Assembly (NCBI RefSeq): GCF_004323845.1
Contig: NZ_QPGR01000010.1
Location: 1 to 55,128 of the forward strand
Origin: Campylobacter novaezeelandiae
Lineage (GTDB): Bacteria; Campylobacterota; Campylobacteria; Campylobacterales; Campylobacteraceae
Length of the DNA: 55,128 nt
Reading direction: 5' to 3'
In this document: positions 16,863-26,850 of the stretch, one piece after another
How positions within the stretch are numbered: the stretch's first letter is position 1
Layout of the letters: every line of letters begins with the position of its first letter
The notes under the pieces: generated by a model
Told to the model about the DNA's origin: nothing
Database searches by the model: none
What the model saw: only the letters and a program-made list of their open reading frames with translations
Translations under genes and position numbers: made by a program

Positions 16863-18187
16863 GTAATTTGATAATATGAATTAATAATTGATAAAAGATT
16901 AAATTTAGCCCTTAAATAATCTTGCAGTGAAGAATTTAGACTATTTTTCGCATCTAAATAATCCTTAAGTTCACTTTTGCCCAGTTCATATTTTTGTAAA
17001 TAAGCTTTAGTAATTTGCTCTTGTTTTAAATTAATTTTTTTAAGATTATTTAATATTTGAATAGTATTTTCATAATCCTTGGAATAATATACAAATTCAT
17101 TAATAGCACTTTGTAAAACTTGCTCATATTCAAAAACTAAAACTTTATAAGAATACTCAGAAATTTTAATATTTTTCTTTAACCTTGCATAATCTAAAAA
17201 AGGAAGAGAAATTTTAATATTGCCATCTAAAAAAGAAAATTTAAAACTTTCATCAAATTTTTCATCACTTCCACTAAAACTTGCACCCAGTGAAATAGCA
17301 GGAAACATGGATTTTTTTACGCTAGAATAATCCTTAAATGCCGCTTTTAAATTATTTAATTTAGCCAAAACATCTGGCCTATAAAATAAAGCATTTAAAG
17401 GGATATTAAAATTCACATTTAAATCTTTAAAATCATCAAGAGATAAATTTTTAAAATATTCAAGATAAACAAAACCTTCTTGCTTTCCTATAAGATCTTT
17501 TAAATTTTTAAGCAATAATTCTTTATTTTGTTCATTAGAAAGCAAATTTTGTTTTGCTTTTAATAAATTTTGATCAATATTTAATAAATCAAGATTTTCA
17601 ATTTTTCCAAGCTCATATTTAAAACTATAAAGATTTTTCATTTGTTCTAAATTTAGAATATATTCTTTTAAAAGAATGGCAACATCATTAAAATAAGCCA
17701 ACTCAAAAATATTATTAATTGTAGAATTAATAATGCTTAATTTTAAACTCTCTAAATCATAAGCACTTGCTTTTGCATCAAATTCTCTTGCCTTAAATTC
17801 ATCAGAAATCTTAGAATAAATATCAAGCTCATAGTTTAAATTTAAAGAATTTGAGAAATTATTTGAGTGAATTCCTTGATTTAAATTTCTTGAACTTGAA
17901 AAAGCTAAATTTGCACTTAAGGTTGGATACAAATCATAATTAATCAAATCAGCTCTAGCTAAGGCCATTAATAAATTTGTTCTAGCTACTTTAATGTCGG
18001 TATTATTTTCTAATACAAAAAAAATAAACTCGTTTAGTTTTTTATCGTTGTATAATTTCCACCATTCTTTTGTAATATTTAAATCTTTTAATTCATCTTG
18101 AGAAAGATTTTCTTCTTTTATCATAGAAATATTACTTGCACAAGCACCCAAAAAAATAAACATAAAACAAAATATTACAATTTTCAT
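16832..18187 (-). CDS. Outer-membrane efflux lipoprotein (TolC/OprM family)
   Basis: Channel component of the adjacent MacAB pump. I place the start at ATG 18187 (451 residues), one base after the macB stop; the longer reading would add seven codons from inside macB. The signal peptide ends in FLGACAS, a clear lipobox with the Cys as lipidation site. The body is two similar halves of long amphipathic helices, as in TolC-like trimers, with LNLNYELDIYSK and the later SLPFLDYARLKKNIK stretch. Length fits OprM-type channels. It is encoded downstream of macB in one minus-strand unit with macA, and its 3' end overlaps that of ape1 by 11 bases. Confidence 0.88.
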   Translation of the reverse strand: MKIVIFCFMFIFLGACASNISMIKEENLSQDELKDLNITKEWWKLYNDKKLNEFIFFVLENNTDIKVARTNLLMALARADLINYDLYPTLSANLAFSSSRNLNQGIHSNNFSNSLNLNYELDIYSKISDEFKAREFDAKASAYDLESLKLSIINSTINNIFELAYFNDVAILLKEYILNLEQMKNLYSFKYELGKIENLDLLNIDQNLLKAKQNLLSNEQNKELLLKNLKDLIGKQEGFVYLEYFKNLSLDDFKDLNVNFNIPLNALFYRPDVLAKLNNLKAAFKDYSSVKKSMFPAISLGASFSGSDEKFDESFKFSFLDGNIKISLPFLDYARLKKNIKISEYSYKVLVFEYEQVLQSAINEFVYYSKDYENTIQILNNLKKINLKQEQITKAYLQKYELGKSELKDYLDAKNSLNSSLQDYLRAKFNLLSIINSYYQITTIYYDTTNG

Positions 18188-18188
18188 T

Positions 18189-20114
18189 TTATTCCTTAGA
18201 TAAAGCATTGATAGGATTTAAATTGGCAGCATTTTTTGCTGGAAAAAAACCGAAAATAATTCCAATTAAAATAGAACTCAATAAACCTAAAATAATAGAC
18301 CCACTCGAAAGTATCATAGGAAAATCAACGCTAAAAGTATTAAAAGCAAAAACTATCGCTATGGATAAAAATACCCCCAAAATAGCACCGACTAAACATA
18401 TCATTATTGCTTCTATTAAAAATTGCATCAAAATATCTTCTTTTCTAGCACCTATAGCCATACGAATTCCTATTTCTTTAGTTCTTTCACTAACTGAAAC
18501 AAGCATAATATTCATAACACCTATACCACCGACAATTAAAGCGATAATAGCAATAGATGCTGTCAAAATGGTTGTGGTGCGCTCATTTTCTTCTATAGCT
18601 TTTTTTATACTATCTGAATTTATAGTAAAAAAATCTTTTTTTCCGCGTTTAATTTCTAAAATTCTAATCACAGCACTTTCGGCCAAAGAAGAGCTTACGC
18701 TATCCTTAACTTTTACTATGATTTCTCTTAAATTCCTATCTCCGGTTAATTTATTCATTAAAGTTGTATAAGGCATATAAAGACGCACTGTATTATCTTC
18801 AAAAAATTTATTTGTATCTTGCTTTAAGACCCCTATAATCTTAAAAGGTTGATCATCAAAAATAACAATACGACCTAAAATATTTTTACTTTCTTCATTT
18901 TTAAATATATTTTTTTTGGCATTATAATCAAGCACAACAACATTGGAACTATTTTTAATATCATCTTCGCTAAGCAAAGTCCCAGCTTCTAAATTTAAAC
19001 CCTTAATTTTAAACTGATTTACGCCAACTCCTTCGCCTCTTGCGTTTAAAGAAGTATTTTTAAAGGTTACTACTCCAGAAGTTGTGGCTCTTGCCTCTAC
19101 TGCATCTAGATATTCTAAAGATCTTAAAGTATTTAAATCACTAAAATTAAGTCTTGTTTTTCCAGATCTTAAATCCCCAAATCCTCTTCCTGGGATAATC
19201 TCAATTGTATTAGTTCCAAGTCTTGAAATAGATGAGAGAATTTTTTCTTGAGAGCCAAGACCTAAGGCAATTACACATACAACAGAAGCAATACCTATAA
19301 TAATTCCTAACATAGTAAGTATTGATCTTAATTTGTGTGCAATAATAGACGAAAAAGCTATTTTAAAACTTTCTAAAATCTGATTTCTTAAAAGATCAAA
19401 TGTTTTTATTTCTTTCGAAAAAGGTTTTAAATTTATTTTAAATTCTTTAGTATTTTTTTTGGTATCACTTAGTATTTTTCCATCTTTAATTTCTATAATT
19501 CTTTCTGCTTTAGCTGCAATACTTCTATCGTGTGTTACTAAAATAATAGTATGACCTAATTTATTAAGCTCTTGTAAAATTTCAAGAACTTTAATCCCGC
19601 TTTTACTATCTAAAGCTCCAGTTGGCTCATCTGCTAAAATCAAATCTCCACCATTCATTAAAGCTCTTGCTATACTAATTCTTTGCTGTTGTCCCCCACT
19701 TAGTTCATTTGGTTTAAAATCAAATTTATGCTCTAACTCCAAGCTAGATAAAAGCTCTCTTGCTCTTTGATTTCTTTGATGAAATTTTTTTCCTGTATAT
19801 ATAGCGGGCAAAGCGATATTTTCGCCCGCGCTTAATAAACTTAAAAGATTATATCTTTGAAAAATAAAACCAATTTTTTCACGTCTTAATCTAGCTTTTT
19901 GCTCTTTATCCAATAAAGTTACTTCATAATTTTCAAAAATATAACTCCCCTTGCTTGGTTCATCAAGGGTTCCAATAATATTCAATAAAGTTGTCTTGCC
20001 ACTACCGCTTTGACCTATAATAGCAACAAATTCACCTTTTTCTATGTTTAAATTAACATTATCTAAGATACAAGTTTGATTTATAAATTTGCAAATATTT
20101 TTAAGATGTATCAT
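18189..20114 (-). CDS. macB: MacB, ABC-type efflux ATPase/permease
   Basis: Inner-membrane mechanotransmission ABC protein that powers export of macrolides, peptides or other periplasmic substrates through an outer-membrane channel. 641 residues from ATG 20114 (TGATG overlap with macA). The N-terminal ATPase has Walker A GQSGSGKT, signature LSGGQQQR and Walker [14 protein letters not shown] first membrane helix near 260-290, a large periplasmic domain (about 295-510) and three C-terminal FtsX-type helices ending in [14 protein letters not shown] complete the MacB layout. Partners are macA upstream and the TolC-like lipoprotein downstream. The substrate is not deducible. Confidence 0.93.
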   Translation of the reverse strand: MIHLKNICKFINQTCILDNVNLNIEKGEFVAIIGQSGSGKTTLLNIIGTLDEPSKGSYIFENYEVTLLDKEQKARLRREKIGFIFQRYNLLSLLSAGENIALPAIYTGKKFHQRNQRARELLSSLELEHKFDFKPNELSGGQQQRISIARALMNGGDLILADEPTGALDSKSGIKVLEILQELNKLGHTIILVTHDRSIAAKAERIIEIKDGKILSDTKKNTKEFKINLKPFSKEIKTFDLLRNQILESFKIAFSSIIAHKLRSILTMLGIIIGIASVVCVIALGLGSQEKILSSISRLGTNTIEIIPGRGFGDLRSGKTRLNFSDLNTLRSLEYLDAVEARATTSGVVTFKNTSLNARGEGVGVNQFKIKGLNLEAGTLLSEDDIKNSSNVVVLDYNAKKNIFKNEESKNILGRIVIFDDQPFKIIGVLKQDTNKFFEDNTVRLYMPYTTLMNKLTGDRNLREIIVKVKDSVSSSLAESAVIRILEIKRGKKDFFTINSDSIKKAIEENERTTTILTASIAIIALIVGGIGVMNIMLVSVSERTKEIGIRMAIGARKEDILMQFLIEAIMICLVGAILGVFLSIAIVFAFNTFSVDFPMILSSGSIILGLLSSILIGIIFGFFPAKNAANLNPINALSKE

Positions 20115-21259
20115 CACATTCTCATCTTTTTTGTGTTATCTAAAGAATCTAAAGAAATAATTAATTCTTCATTTTCGCTTAAACCTTCTAAAACTTCAGT
20201 GTTTATAGCATCGTGAATTCCAAGTTTAATGTATTTTTTTATTTTTTTATCATTTTCTAAAATTTCTACATAATACCCATTGGCATCATTATAAATTGTA
20301 TAAGTAGGCACCACAATAACATTTTTAGCACTTTGGATAATAATTTCATTTTGAATACTCATTCCAATGCGTAAAAAATTATTTTTATTAGGAACAAAAA
20401 ATTTAGCATAATAATAAATTGCACTAGAAGAGGAGCTAGAAGAGTTAGAAGAGGAACTAGAATCGCTAACCTCAGTATCGGCTGGATCGATGCTTGAAAT
20501 TAAAGCTTGATATTTTTTATCTGGATCGCTTAATACTGCAAAATTAACTTCTGTTCCTATTTTTATTTTATTAATATCAGCTTCTGCAATCTCCATTCTA
20601 ACTTCCATTTCGTCTAAATTTGCGATTTTAACTATAGTTGGGGTGCTTTGATTGGCATTGACAGTTTGTCCTTCATCAACAGCAACATTTATAATATACC
20701 CATCTATTGGGGCCCTAATCGTCGTATATCCTAAATCTTTTTGAGCATTTTTAAGACTAATTTCAAGTTGGATAACTTGTGCATTTAAATCTGCAACATC
20801 TGCTTTAAGCGTATAATAATTGTTTTTAAGAGTTTCAAGACTTTCTAAAGATGTTGCTTTTTGAGCATAAAGCTTTTGCTCTCTTTGATACTGCTTGCTT
20901 GCTATATCAAAGGCAACTTTTTTACTTTCTAAACTTGCTTTTATACTTTCAAGTTTAGCTTTTGTAATATCTAAATCATTTTGCTGTTTATCTTTATCAA
21001 TTTGAGCAATCAAATCACCTTGTTTAACCTTATCTCCAACTTTAACATAAAGTTTTATAATCTGCCCACTTACCTGAGCTCCCACATCAACTTGATCTTT
21101 GGCATAAACCTTTCCAACAGCTTCTATACTTTGCTCAATATTGCTTCTTTGAATTTTTTGAGTTACAACTTGAACTTTATCTTTGGTATAAAAAACACCA
21201 TAATAAATTCCAAAAATAATACCTATTAACAAAACAATAAAAAGAATTTTATATTTCAT
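20114..21259 (-). CDS. macA: MacA, periplasmic adaptor (membrane fusion protein)
   Basis: 381-residue adaptor linking MacB to the outer-membrane channel. It has an N-terminal membrane anchor (about 4-22), a biotinyl-lipoyl half ([24 protein letters not shown]), a long helical hairpin (about 95-175), the second lipoyl half ([22 protein letters not shown]), then beta-barrel and membrane-proximal domains. The odd feature is a run of mostly serines (about residues 268-281) inside the beta-barrel region before YYYAKF, likely a flexible surface loop. The gene starts a divergent unit opposite the nitroreductase, with a 101-base spacer, and overlaps macB. Confidence 0.92.
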   Translation of the reverse strand: MKYKILFIVLLIGIIFGIYYGVFYTKDKVQVVTQKIQRSNIEQSIEAVGKVYAKDQVDVGAQVSGQIIKLYVKVGDKVKQGDLIAQIDKDKQQNDLDITKAKLESIKASLESKKVAFDIASKQYQREQKLYAQKATSLESLETLKNNYYTLKADVADLNAQVIQLEISLKNAQKDLGYTTIRAPIDGYIINVAVDEGQTVNANQSTPTIVKIANLDEMEVRMEIAEADINKIKIGTEVNFAVLSDPDKKYQALISSIDPADTEVSDSSSSSNSSSSSSSAIYYYAKFFVPNKNNFLRIGMSIQNEIIIQSAKNVIVVPTYTIYNDANGYYVEILENDKKIKKYIKLGIHDAINTEVLEGLSENEELIISLDSLDNTKKMRM

Positions 21260-21360
21260 TTAAAACCTTCAAAAATAAACTTAATTCTATTTAATAAAAA
21301 TAAATTTTATGTGAATTTTAATATAAATTTCTATACGATTAAATTATATAAGGAGAAAAA
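21260..21360. promoter_or_regulatory. Divergent promoter spacer macA / nitroreductase
   Basis: 101 AT-rich bases with ribosome site AAGGAG (21350-21355) five bases before ATG 21361 and a TATA-rich minus-10 candidate just upstream (about 21331-21349). The macA side has an AAGGTTT-like site. No operator was recognised. Confidence 0.45.
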
Positions 21361-21966
21361 ATGAAAAAAGAATTAGAAGTTTTTACAACAAGGTATTCTT
21401 GTAGAAAATTTAGCAATAAAACAATTAAAGAAGAAGATTTAAAAGCTATTTTAGAAATAGCAAGATTAAGTCCAAGTTCTTTGGGATTAGAACCTTGGAA
21501 ATTTTATGTTATTCAAGATAAAAAGAAATTAGAGGAGATATCTTTAATCGCTAATCATCAAGATCATGTTAAAACAGCTACAGCATTAATTATAATCACA
21601 TCAAGATTTGATTTTAATGAATATTTTGAAAACAAACTAAAAGCAAGAAATATGCCAGAAGAAGAAATTAAAAAAAGAATTAATACTTATAAACCATTTT
21701 TAAATTCTTTAGATGAAAAACAAAAAATAGCCTACTCAAGAGAGCAAGCTTATATAGCATTAGCAAGTATACTTTATGCAGCAAATGCTTTAAAAATAAA
21801 CTCTTGCACCATAGGAGGATTTAATCAAGAAAAATTAAATTCTTATTTAAATTTAAATTCTCAAAAAGAAAGCGCTACTTTAATTGTAGCTTTAGGAATT
21901 AGTGAAGAAGAGAAAATTCCTGTTAAAAATCGCTTTAGCTTTGATGAAGTAGTAAAATTTTTATAA
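21361..21966 (+). CDS. rdxA: NAD(P)H nitroreductase, RdxA type
   Basis: 201-residue FMN-dependent oxygen-insensitive nitroreductase. The opening (FTTRYSCRKFSNKTIKEEDL) with RYSCR binds the FMN phosphate region. ARLSPSSLGLEPWKFYV and CTIGGF are family features, and length and tone match the RdxA/Cj1066 group of Campylobacter and Helicobacter. RdxA reduces nitroaromatics and activates metronidazole in those species; the natural role is unclear. The ORF is intact. It is monocistronic: divergent from macA and convergent with proA, with a shared hairpin over its end. Confidence 0.8.
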   Translation: MKKELEVFTTRYSCRKFSNKTIKEEDLKAILEIARLSPSSLGLEPWKFYVIQDKKKLEEISLIANHQDHVKTATALIIITSRFDFNEYFENKLKARNMPEEEIKKRINTYKPFLNSLDEKQKIAYSREQAYIALASILYAANALKINSCTIGGFNQEKLNSYLNLNSQKESATLIVALGISEEEKIPVKNRFSFDEVVKFL

Positions 21967-21975
21967 TTTTACTAC
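21949..21975. terminator. Bidirectional terminator between rdxA and proA
   Basis: Perfect 11-base inverted repeat, GTAGTAAAATT and AATTTTACTAC, around a 5-base loop. It covers the rdxA stop and ends just before the proA stop. A-rich and T-rich flanks allow use in both directions. Confidence 0.7.
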
Positions 21976-21977
21976 AT

Positions 21978-23210
21978 TTAAATTCTAATTTGTCCTTGTC
22001 CATCAATAATATATTTATAAGTACAAATCTCATTAATACCCATAGGGCCTCTAGCATGAAGTTTATTGGTAGAAATTCCAACTTCTCCACCAAAACCAAA
22101 CTTAGAACCATCACTAAAACGCGTTGAAGCGTTTACATATACACAAGCTGATTGGATTGTTTTTTTAAATTTTTCTATATTATTAAAATCATTAGAAAGT
22201 ATAGCTTCTGAGTGATAAGAACTATATTTATTAATATGCTCTATAGCTTCTTGGCAATCTTTTACAATTTTAATACTTAGTTCATAAGCAAGCCATTCTG
22301 TATAAAAAGTTTCATCATCGGCCAAAATATATTCTAAATTTGAATTTTCAAAAAATGAAAATGTATTTTTGCATACATGAATTTTAACTTTAAATTCCTC
22401 AAGCCTTGGGATAAGCAATTTAAAAAAATTTTTAGCAACACTTTCGTGCACCAATAAAGTTTCTAAAGCATTACAAACACTTACTCTTTGACATTTTGCA
22501 TTTATGATAATATTTACAGCTTGCTCTAAAGAAGCATTATAATCTACAAAAATATGACATAAACCTTTATCTTGCTTTATTAAAGGAATTTTAGTGTTTT
22601 TAGAAAGCTCTTGTATCATTTTAGAACTTCCTCTTGGAATAATAACATCAATTAAATCATCCATTTTTAAAATAGAATACACATCATCTTTACTAAAAAG
22701 CATAGAAAAACAATCATTTAAATGATATTTTTCTAATATTTTATTTATAAGTGAAAAAATAGCTGCGTTGGTATTTTTTGCTTCACTTCCTCCTTTTAAA
22801 ATACAAGCATTAGAACTCTTAAGCATCAAAGCTATGATCTCAGCACTTAAAGCAGGTCTTGCCTCATAAATAACACAAATTAAACCTATGGGAATTCTTA
22901 TCTTTTGAATCAATAATCCATCTTCATTAACCCAGCCTTCTATAATGCTTCCTATAGGATCTTTTAAATAAGCGATTTTCTCTAAACTCAAGCAAAGATC
23001 CTCCAAGCGATTTTTATTTAATAAAAGTCTATCTTTTAAGGCATCATCTTTTTTAAAATCATGCAAATCTTTTAAATTTTCTTCTAAAATAAAATTAGAA
23101 TTTTCCTTTAAAATCTTTGCAAAATCTAAAATAATATTTTCTTTTAATTTAGGATTTAAATTGTAAAGTTTTTGAGAGTTTTTTTTGATATTTTGAACAA
23201 AATTTCTCAT
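21978..23210 (-). CDS. proA: Gamma-glutamyl phosphate reductase
   Basis: Second step of proline biosynthesis from glutamate: NADPH reduction of gamma-glutamyl phosphate to glutamate semialdehyde in the cytoplasm. 410 residues, standard for the aldehyde-dehydrogenase-like ProA family. The active-site cysteine lies in VSVCNALETLLVHE, and the C-terminal STRFSDGSKFGFGGEVGIST and HARGPMG signatures are present. ATG 23210 has AAGGATT upstream. proB is not in this window. The gene is divergent from fqrB, as in C. jejuni where Cj0558c (proA) neighbours Cj0559. Confidence 0.95.
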   Translation of the reverse strand: MRNFVQNIKKNSQKLYNLNPKLKENIILDFAKILKENSNFILEENLKDLHDFKKDDALKDRLLLNKNRLEDLCLSLEKIAYLKDPIGSIIEGWVNEDGLLIQKIRIPIGLICVIYEARPALSAEIIALMLKSSNACILKGGSEAKNTNAAIFSLINKILEKYHLNDCFSMLFSKDDVYSILKMDDLIDVIIPRGSSKMIQELSKNTKIPLIKQDKGLCHIFVDYNASLEQAVNIIINAKCQRVSVCNALETLLVHESVAKNFFKLLIPRLEEFKVKIHVCKNTFSFFENSNLEYILADDETFYTEWLAYELSIKIVKDCQEAIEHINKYSSYHSEAILSNDFNNIEKFKKTIQSACVYVNASTRFSDGSKFGFGGEVGISTNKLHARGPMGINEICTYKYIIDGQGQIRI

Positions 23211-23278
23211 TCTTTAATCCTTTGTTTACAAAAAACTTGTTAAATTATACAAAAATATTTAACAAAAAAAGGAAAAAA

Positions 23279-24217
23279 GTGGAAAAATTAGATTTAATTA
23301 TTATTGGCGCTGGCCCTGCTGGAATTGGATGTGCCATAGAGGCCAAATTAAAAAATAAAAAAGTTTTAATTCTTGAAAAGACAAAAGAAATTTGCCAAAC
23401 TCTAAGACAATTTTATAAAGACGGCAAAAGAGTTGATAAGGCTTATAAAGGATTAGAAGGAGAAAATTATAGTCATGTTCGCTTTGAAGACGGCACAAAA
23501 GAAAGCACTATAGAAAATTTTGAGTCTTTAATAAAAGAGCATGATATTAGCATAGAATTTTCAAGCGAAGTAGAAAGCGTTAAGCAAGATAAAGAAAATT
23601 TTATAGTAACAACTTCTAAAAACACTTACGAATGTCAAAATATTATTATTGCTATAGGAAGAATGGGTAAGCCTAATAAACCTGATTATAAACTACCTCC
23701 TACACTTACTAAAATAATTAATTTTAATGCTAATAATGTTCAAAACAATGAAAAGATTCTCATTGTTGGGGGAGGAAATTCTGCAGCAGAATATGCTGTT
23801 GATTTAGCTAGCAAAAATCAAGTTTGTCTTTGCTATAGAAAAGATAAATTTACAAGATTAAATGATACCAATTTAAACGATATAGAAAGTGCAGCAAATC
23901 AAAATAAATTATTATTAAAATTGGGTGTTGATATTCTAGAAGTAGAAGATGAAAATTCTAAGGCTAAAGTGAAATTTAATGATGGAACTTTTGAAATTTA
24001 TGATCGTATAATTTATGCTATTGGCGGTTCAACTCCGGTTGATTTTTTACAAAAATGCGGTGTTAATGTTGATGATAAAGGAATACCTTTGATGAATGAA
24101 AATAAAGAAAGTAATATTAAAGGAATTTTTCTTGCAGGAGATATAACAACAAAAAATGGTGCTAGCATAGTTTGCGGTCTAAATGATGCAGCTAAAATCA
24201 TTTCCGTGCTTAAATAA
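23279..24217 (+). CDS. fqrB: FqrB-like flavodoxin/ferredoxin:NADP+ oxidoreductase
   Basis: 312-residue FAD protein of thioredoxin-reductase fold but without a CxxC pair, so not a true TrxB. FAD motif IIIGAGPAGIG is at the N-terminus, the NAD(P) motif is VGGGNSAAEYA, and AIGGSTP and GIFLAGDI lie toward the end. The context and sequence fit Cj0559/HP1164 FqrB, which exchanges electrons between flavodoxin and NADP+ downstream of pyruvate:flavodoxin oxidoreductase. I chose GTG 23279 because AAAGGA lies 5-10 bases before it and the FAD motif then begins near residue 7; the upstream ATG adds 19 basic, non-homologous residues. Divergent from proA, convergent with rpoN. Confidence 0.85.
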   Translation: MEKLDLIIIGAGPAGIGCAIEAKLKNKKVLILEKTKEICQTLRQFYKDGKRVDKAYKGLEGENYSHVRFEDGTKESTIENFESLIKEHDISIEFSSEVESVKQDKENFIVTTSKNTYECQNIIIAIGRMGKPNKPDYKLPPTLTKIINFNANNVQNNEKILIVGGGNSAAEYAVDLASKNQVCLCYRKDKFTRLNDTNLNDIESAANQNKLLLKLGVDILEVEDENSKAKVKFNDGTFEIYDRIIYAIGGSTPVDFLQKCGVNVDDKGIPLMNENKESNIKGIFLAGDITTKNGASIVCGLNDAAKIISVLK

Positions 24218-24237
24218 TCTTAAAGATTATTTAGCAC
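24206..24237. terminator. Strong bidirectional terminator between fqrB and rpoN
   Basis: Long hairpin with arms GTGCT(T)AAATAATCTT and AAGATTATTTAGCAC, one bulged T and a minimal loop. It covers both stop codons, so each gene ends inside the stem; flanks are A/T-rich. Confidence 0.75.
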
Positions 24238-25477
24238 CTTCAAGCTCATAGATTTTTTTTCTCTCGCTAGAACTTCCAATATCAAGTTGTTTTCTGTATT
24301 TTGTTATTGTCCTTCTTCCTATATCAATTTTAAATTCTTTTTGTATCAATTCTAGAATTTTAAGATCGCTTAAAGGCTTTTTTTTGCTTTCATTTTTAAT
24401 TAAATTTACAATAAATTCTTTTACACTCGTATTTGATGTTTCACCATTTTCATCTAAAGCGATAGTAAAAAAGTCTTTTAAAGGTATAAGACCTCTTTCA
24501 CAGCTTAAATATTTATTTGCAATTGCCCTTGAAATAGTAGAAGTATTACGTTCTAAATCATCTGCAATATTTTTTAAAGTCATAGGCTTAATTTCTTTAC
24601 CCAAGAAAAAATCGTATTGATATTCTACTATCATAAGTCCTATTTTATAAAGAGTTGCTTTTCTCATAGCTAAAGCATCAATCAAATTTTTGGCTTCCTT
24701 GATATAAGCACTTAAAAATTCATGACTCATTCCATCGGTTTCTAAAAATATTTCTGGATAATATTCATCATTTATTTTAACTTTTATCTCATCATTTTCC
24801 CTGAAAATAAAAATATCAGGAACTATTTGTCTGCTATCTTCAAAATATTCGATAAAAGGAGGTATGCTAAATTTTCGGATTAAAACTATTGCCTCCTTAT
24901 AAAGTTTTTCTTTTGTATAAGATCCTATATTTTCAAAATCTTTAATCAAAATTTTACAAAATTCGTAAAGCTCATTATTAATATCTAAATTATCCAAAGC
25001 AAATAAAAATGCTTCTTTATAGTCTTTTGCTCCCACCCCTATGGGTTCTAAAAATTTAAATCTTAATCTTACATTTTCAATTTCACTTTGGCTCCACTCT
25101 TTTAAAAGCTCTTCATCAAATTCAAAATATCCTTCATGATTTAAACATTCTATAATTTTATATGCAATTTTTTGAGATTTCTCCGTAGGAAATAAAGGCG
25201 GAATGATTTGTTCATTTAAAATTTCATAAACACTTTTCTGCGTTATAGCCATATGTTGAAGATTTTGTGCTTGAGTAGAATTTTTATAAAAATAATCTAT
25301 ATAATTTTTATTATTAGCTTGTGTATTAACATTTTCTTTGATATTAATAAAAGGATTTTCCTTGCTAAACTCATCTAAATTTTCTTTTAAATCTTCAATA
25401 TTTGCTTGTAAAATAGGCAACCAACTTCTTAAAGTCTGAGAAAGCTTATTTTTTGGAGCTAATTTTTGCTTTAACAT
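24227..25477 (-). CDS. rpoN: RNA polymerase sigma-54 factor
   Basis: Sigma factor for GG-N10-GC promoters. In Campylobacter it drives the middle flagellar genes (hook, rod, flaB) with the FlgSR two-component system. 416 residues: region I (about 1-45, LKQKLAPKNKLSQTLRSW), a core-binding domain, a helix-turn-helix (LKNIADDLERNTSTISRAI) and a C-terminal RpoN box (GRRTITKYRKQLDI) close to residues 387-400. It is two bases downstream of lptB in a minus-strand unit with tsaE and the S4 gene. Complete and of normal Campylobacter size. Confidence 0.95.
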   Translation of the reverse strand: MLKQKLAPKNKLSQTLRSWLPILQANIEDLKENLDEFSKENPFINIKENVNTQANNKNYIDYFYKNSTQAQNLQHMAITQKSVYEILNEQIIPPLFPTEKSQKIAYKIIECLNHEGYFEFDEELLKEWSQSEIENVRLRFKFLEPIGVGAKDYKEAFLFALDNLDINNELYEFCKILIKDFENIGSYTKEKLYKEAIVLIRKFSIPPFIEYFEDSRQIVPDIFIFRENDEIKVKINDEYYPEIFLETDGMSHEFLSAYIKEAKNLIDALAMRKATLYKIGLMIVEYQYDFFLGKEIKPMTLKNIADDLERNTSTISRAIANKYLSCERGLIPLKDFFTIALDENGETSNTSVKEFIVNLIKNESKKKPLSDLKILELIQKEFKIDIGRRTITKYRKQLDIGSSSERKKIYELEGAK

Positions 25478-25479
25478 AC

Positions 25480-26208
25480 TTAATCCAAGAATTTAAACTC
25501 TGTTCCTAAATAATGTTTGATCACATCTTTATTATACGCTATTTCCTTAGCACTACCGCTAGCCAATAATGCGCCTGATTTAATAACATAAGCCCTATCA
25601 CAAATTGCCAAAGTTTCTCTTACATTATGATCTGTAATTAAAACACCAATATTTAAGCTTTTAAGCTCATTAATCAAATTTTGAATTTCAGCAACAGCAA
25701 TGGGATCAACTCCAGCAAAAGGCTCATCAAGCAATAAAAATTTAGGATCACATATTAAAGATCTTGCAATTTCACATCTTCTTCTCTCGCCTCCACTAAG
25801 ACTTAATCCTTTTCTTAAACGAATAGGCTCTATACTTAAAAGCTCCAACATTTGCTCTACTTTTTCTTTTAAAATTTTTTTATCTTTATAAAAAACTTGT
25901 GCCGCTAAAAGTAAATTATCCTCCACGCTTAAATCTTTAAAAATACTACTTTCCTGTGGTAAATAACCAATTCCTTGTCTAGCTCTTTTGTTTAATGGAT
26001 CCTTTGTGATATCCTTTGAATCAAGTAAAACTTGACCATTACTAGGCGGAATTAATCCACAAATCATATAAAAAGTTGTCGTTTTTCCAGCCCCATTAGG
26101 CCCTAAAAGACCAACAACTTCACCGCTATTTAGCTCCAAAGAAACACTATGAATAATTTTAGTTTTTTTAATTACTTTTTCTAAATTAAGAATTTCTAGC
26201 TTACTCAT
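25480..26208 (-). CDS. lptB: LptB, LPS transport ABC ATPase
   Basis: Cytoplasmic ATPase of the Lpt machine that extracts lipooligosaccharide from the inner membrane for delivery to the cell surface. Walker A LLGPNGAGKTT, Q-loop GYLPQE, signature LSGGERRR, Walker B FLLLDEPFAGVDP and switch ITDHNVRE are all typical of LptB. I start at ATG 26208 (MSKLEIL, 242 residues), eight bases inside tsaE; the longer reading adds twelve residues from the tsaE 3' end. Between tsaE and rpoN, as in other proteobacteria where lptB often precedes rpoN. Confidence 0.93.
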   Translation of the reverse strand: MSKLEILNLEKVIKKTKIIHSVSLELNSGEVVGLLGPNGAGKTTTFYMICGLIPPSNGQVLLDSKDITKDPLNKRARQGIGYLPQESSIFKDLSVEDNLLLAAQVFYKDKKILKEKVEQMLELLSIEPIRLRKGLSLSGGERRRCEIARSLICDPKFLLLDEPFAGVDPIAVAEIQNLINELKSLNIGVLITDHNVRETLAICDRAYVIKSGALLASGSAKEIAYNKDVIKHYLGTEFKFLD

Positions 26209-26608
26209 AAATCTTATACTTTCTCTTATCTTTAAATAATTCAATTTCTATAAAAATGCTTTTTTTTCCAAAACGTTCGAGGCAGTTTTTTAAATTTTCA
26301 TCACCCCATTCCACCAAGTGCAAAGCATTTTCAAAAAAATTTTCTATCAAAGCATTATCTAATAATGACTTAAAACCTTTTTGATAAATATCATAATGAT
26401 AAACTATATATTGATCATTGAAATACTTTTGCATTATAGAAAAAGTAGGAGAATCAACCAAATCCTTAATGCCTAAATAATTTACAAATTCTTTAACCAA
26501 AGTCGTTTTTCCACTTGCTAAATCACCCTTAATTAAAATTACACCCTCCTTGGGCAAATGTCTAAAAAGCTGATTAAGCTCGTTTTGTTTTAAAATCATC
26601 TCTAGCAT
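26201..26608 (-). CDS. tsaE: TsaE, tRNA threonylcarbamoyladenosine ATPase
   Basis: 135-residue P-loop ATPase that, with TsaB and TsaD, completes the t6A37 modification of ANN-decoding tRNAs. Walker A is GDLASGKTT (28-36), and DSPTFSIM and HYDIYQ follow. The HLVEWGD segment is the family Walker B-like motif. The gene overlaps the S4 gene by seven bases at its start (ATG 26608; Met4 at 26599 is an alternative) and lptB at its end, so the four minus-strand genes 26850-24227 are one operon. Confidence 0.93.
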   Translation of the reverse strand: MLEMILKQNELNQLFRHLPKEGVILIKGDLASGKTTLVKEFVNYLGIKDLVDSPTFSIMQKYFNDQYIVYHYDIYQKGFKSLLDNALIENFFENALHLVEWGDENLKNCLERFGKKSIFIEIELFKDKRKYKIYE

Positions 26609-26850
26609 ATTTTAGTCACATACTCATTTTGTGATGATTTGGGGATATTTTTTGTTGTGGGAATAGCTAAAACTTTGTAACTTTGAATCCCATTATTAAA
26701 ATGCAAAGAAATAATATCATTGATTTTTACTTCTTTGCTTGCTTTAACTACATTCCCATTAATAGAAACTACACCATTTTTACACATATCTTCAGAAATA
26801 GCACGTCTTTTTGTAATATTTACTACGTTTAAAAATTTATCTATTCTCAT
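26602..26850 (-). CDS. S4-domain RNA-binding protein (Hsp15/RqcP-like)
   Basis: 82-residue protein made almost wholly of one S4 RNA-binding domain: MRIDKFLNVVNITKRRAISEDMC, then NGNVVKASKEVKINDII. Small single-S4 proteins include Hsp15, which acts on stalled 50S-peptidyl-tRNA, and RqcP; without a C-terminal tail I cannot choose. First gene of the tsaE-lptB-rpoN operon, corresponding to Cj0667. Divergent from rplI, with 175 bases between. Confidence 0.85.
   Translation of the reverse strand: MRIDKFLNVVNITKRRAISEDMCKNGVVSINGNVVKASKEVKINDIISLHFNNGIQSYKVLAIPTTKNIPKSSQNEYVTKIC

Noticed and set aside
23222..23278. N-terminal extension of FqrB from ATG 23222
   Set aside because: The added 19 residues are basic and unlike the family; GTG 23279 has the ribosome site and places the FAD motif at the N-terminus.
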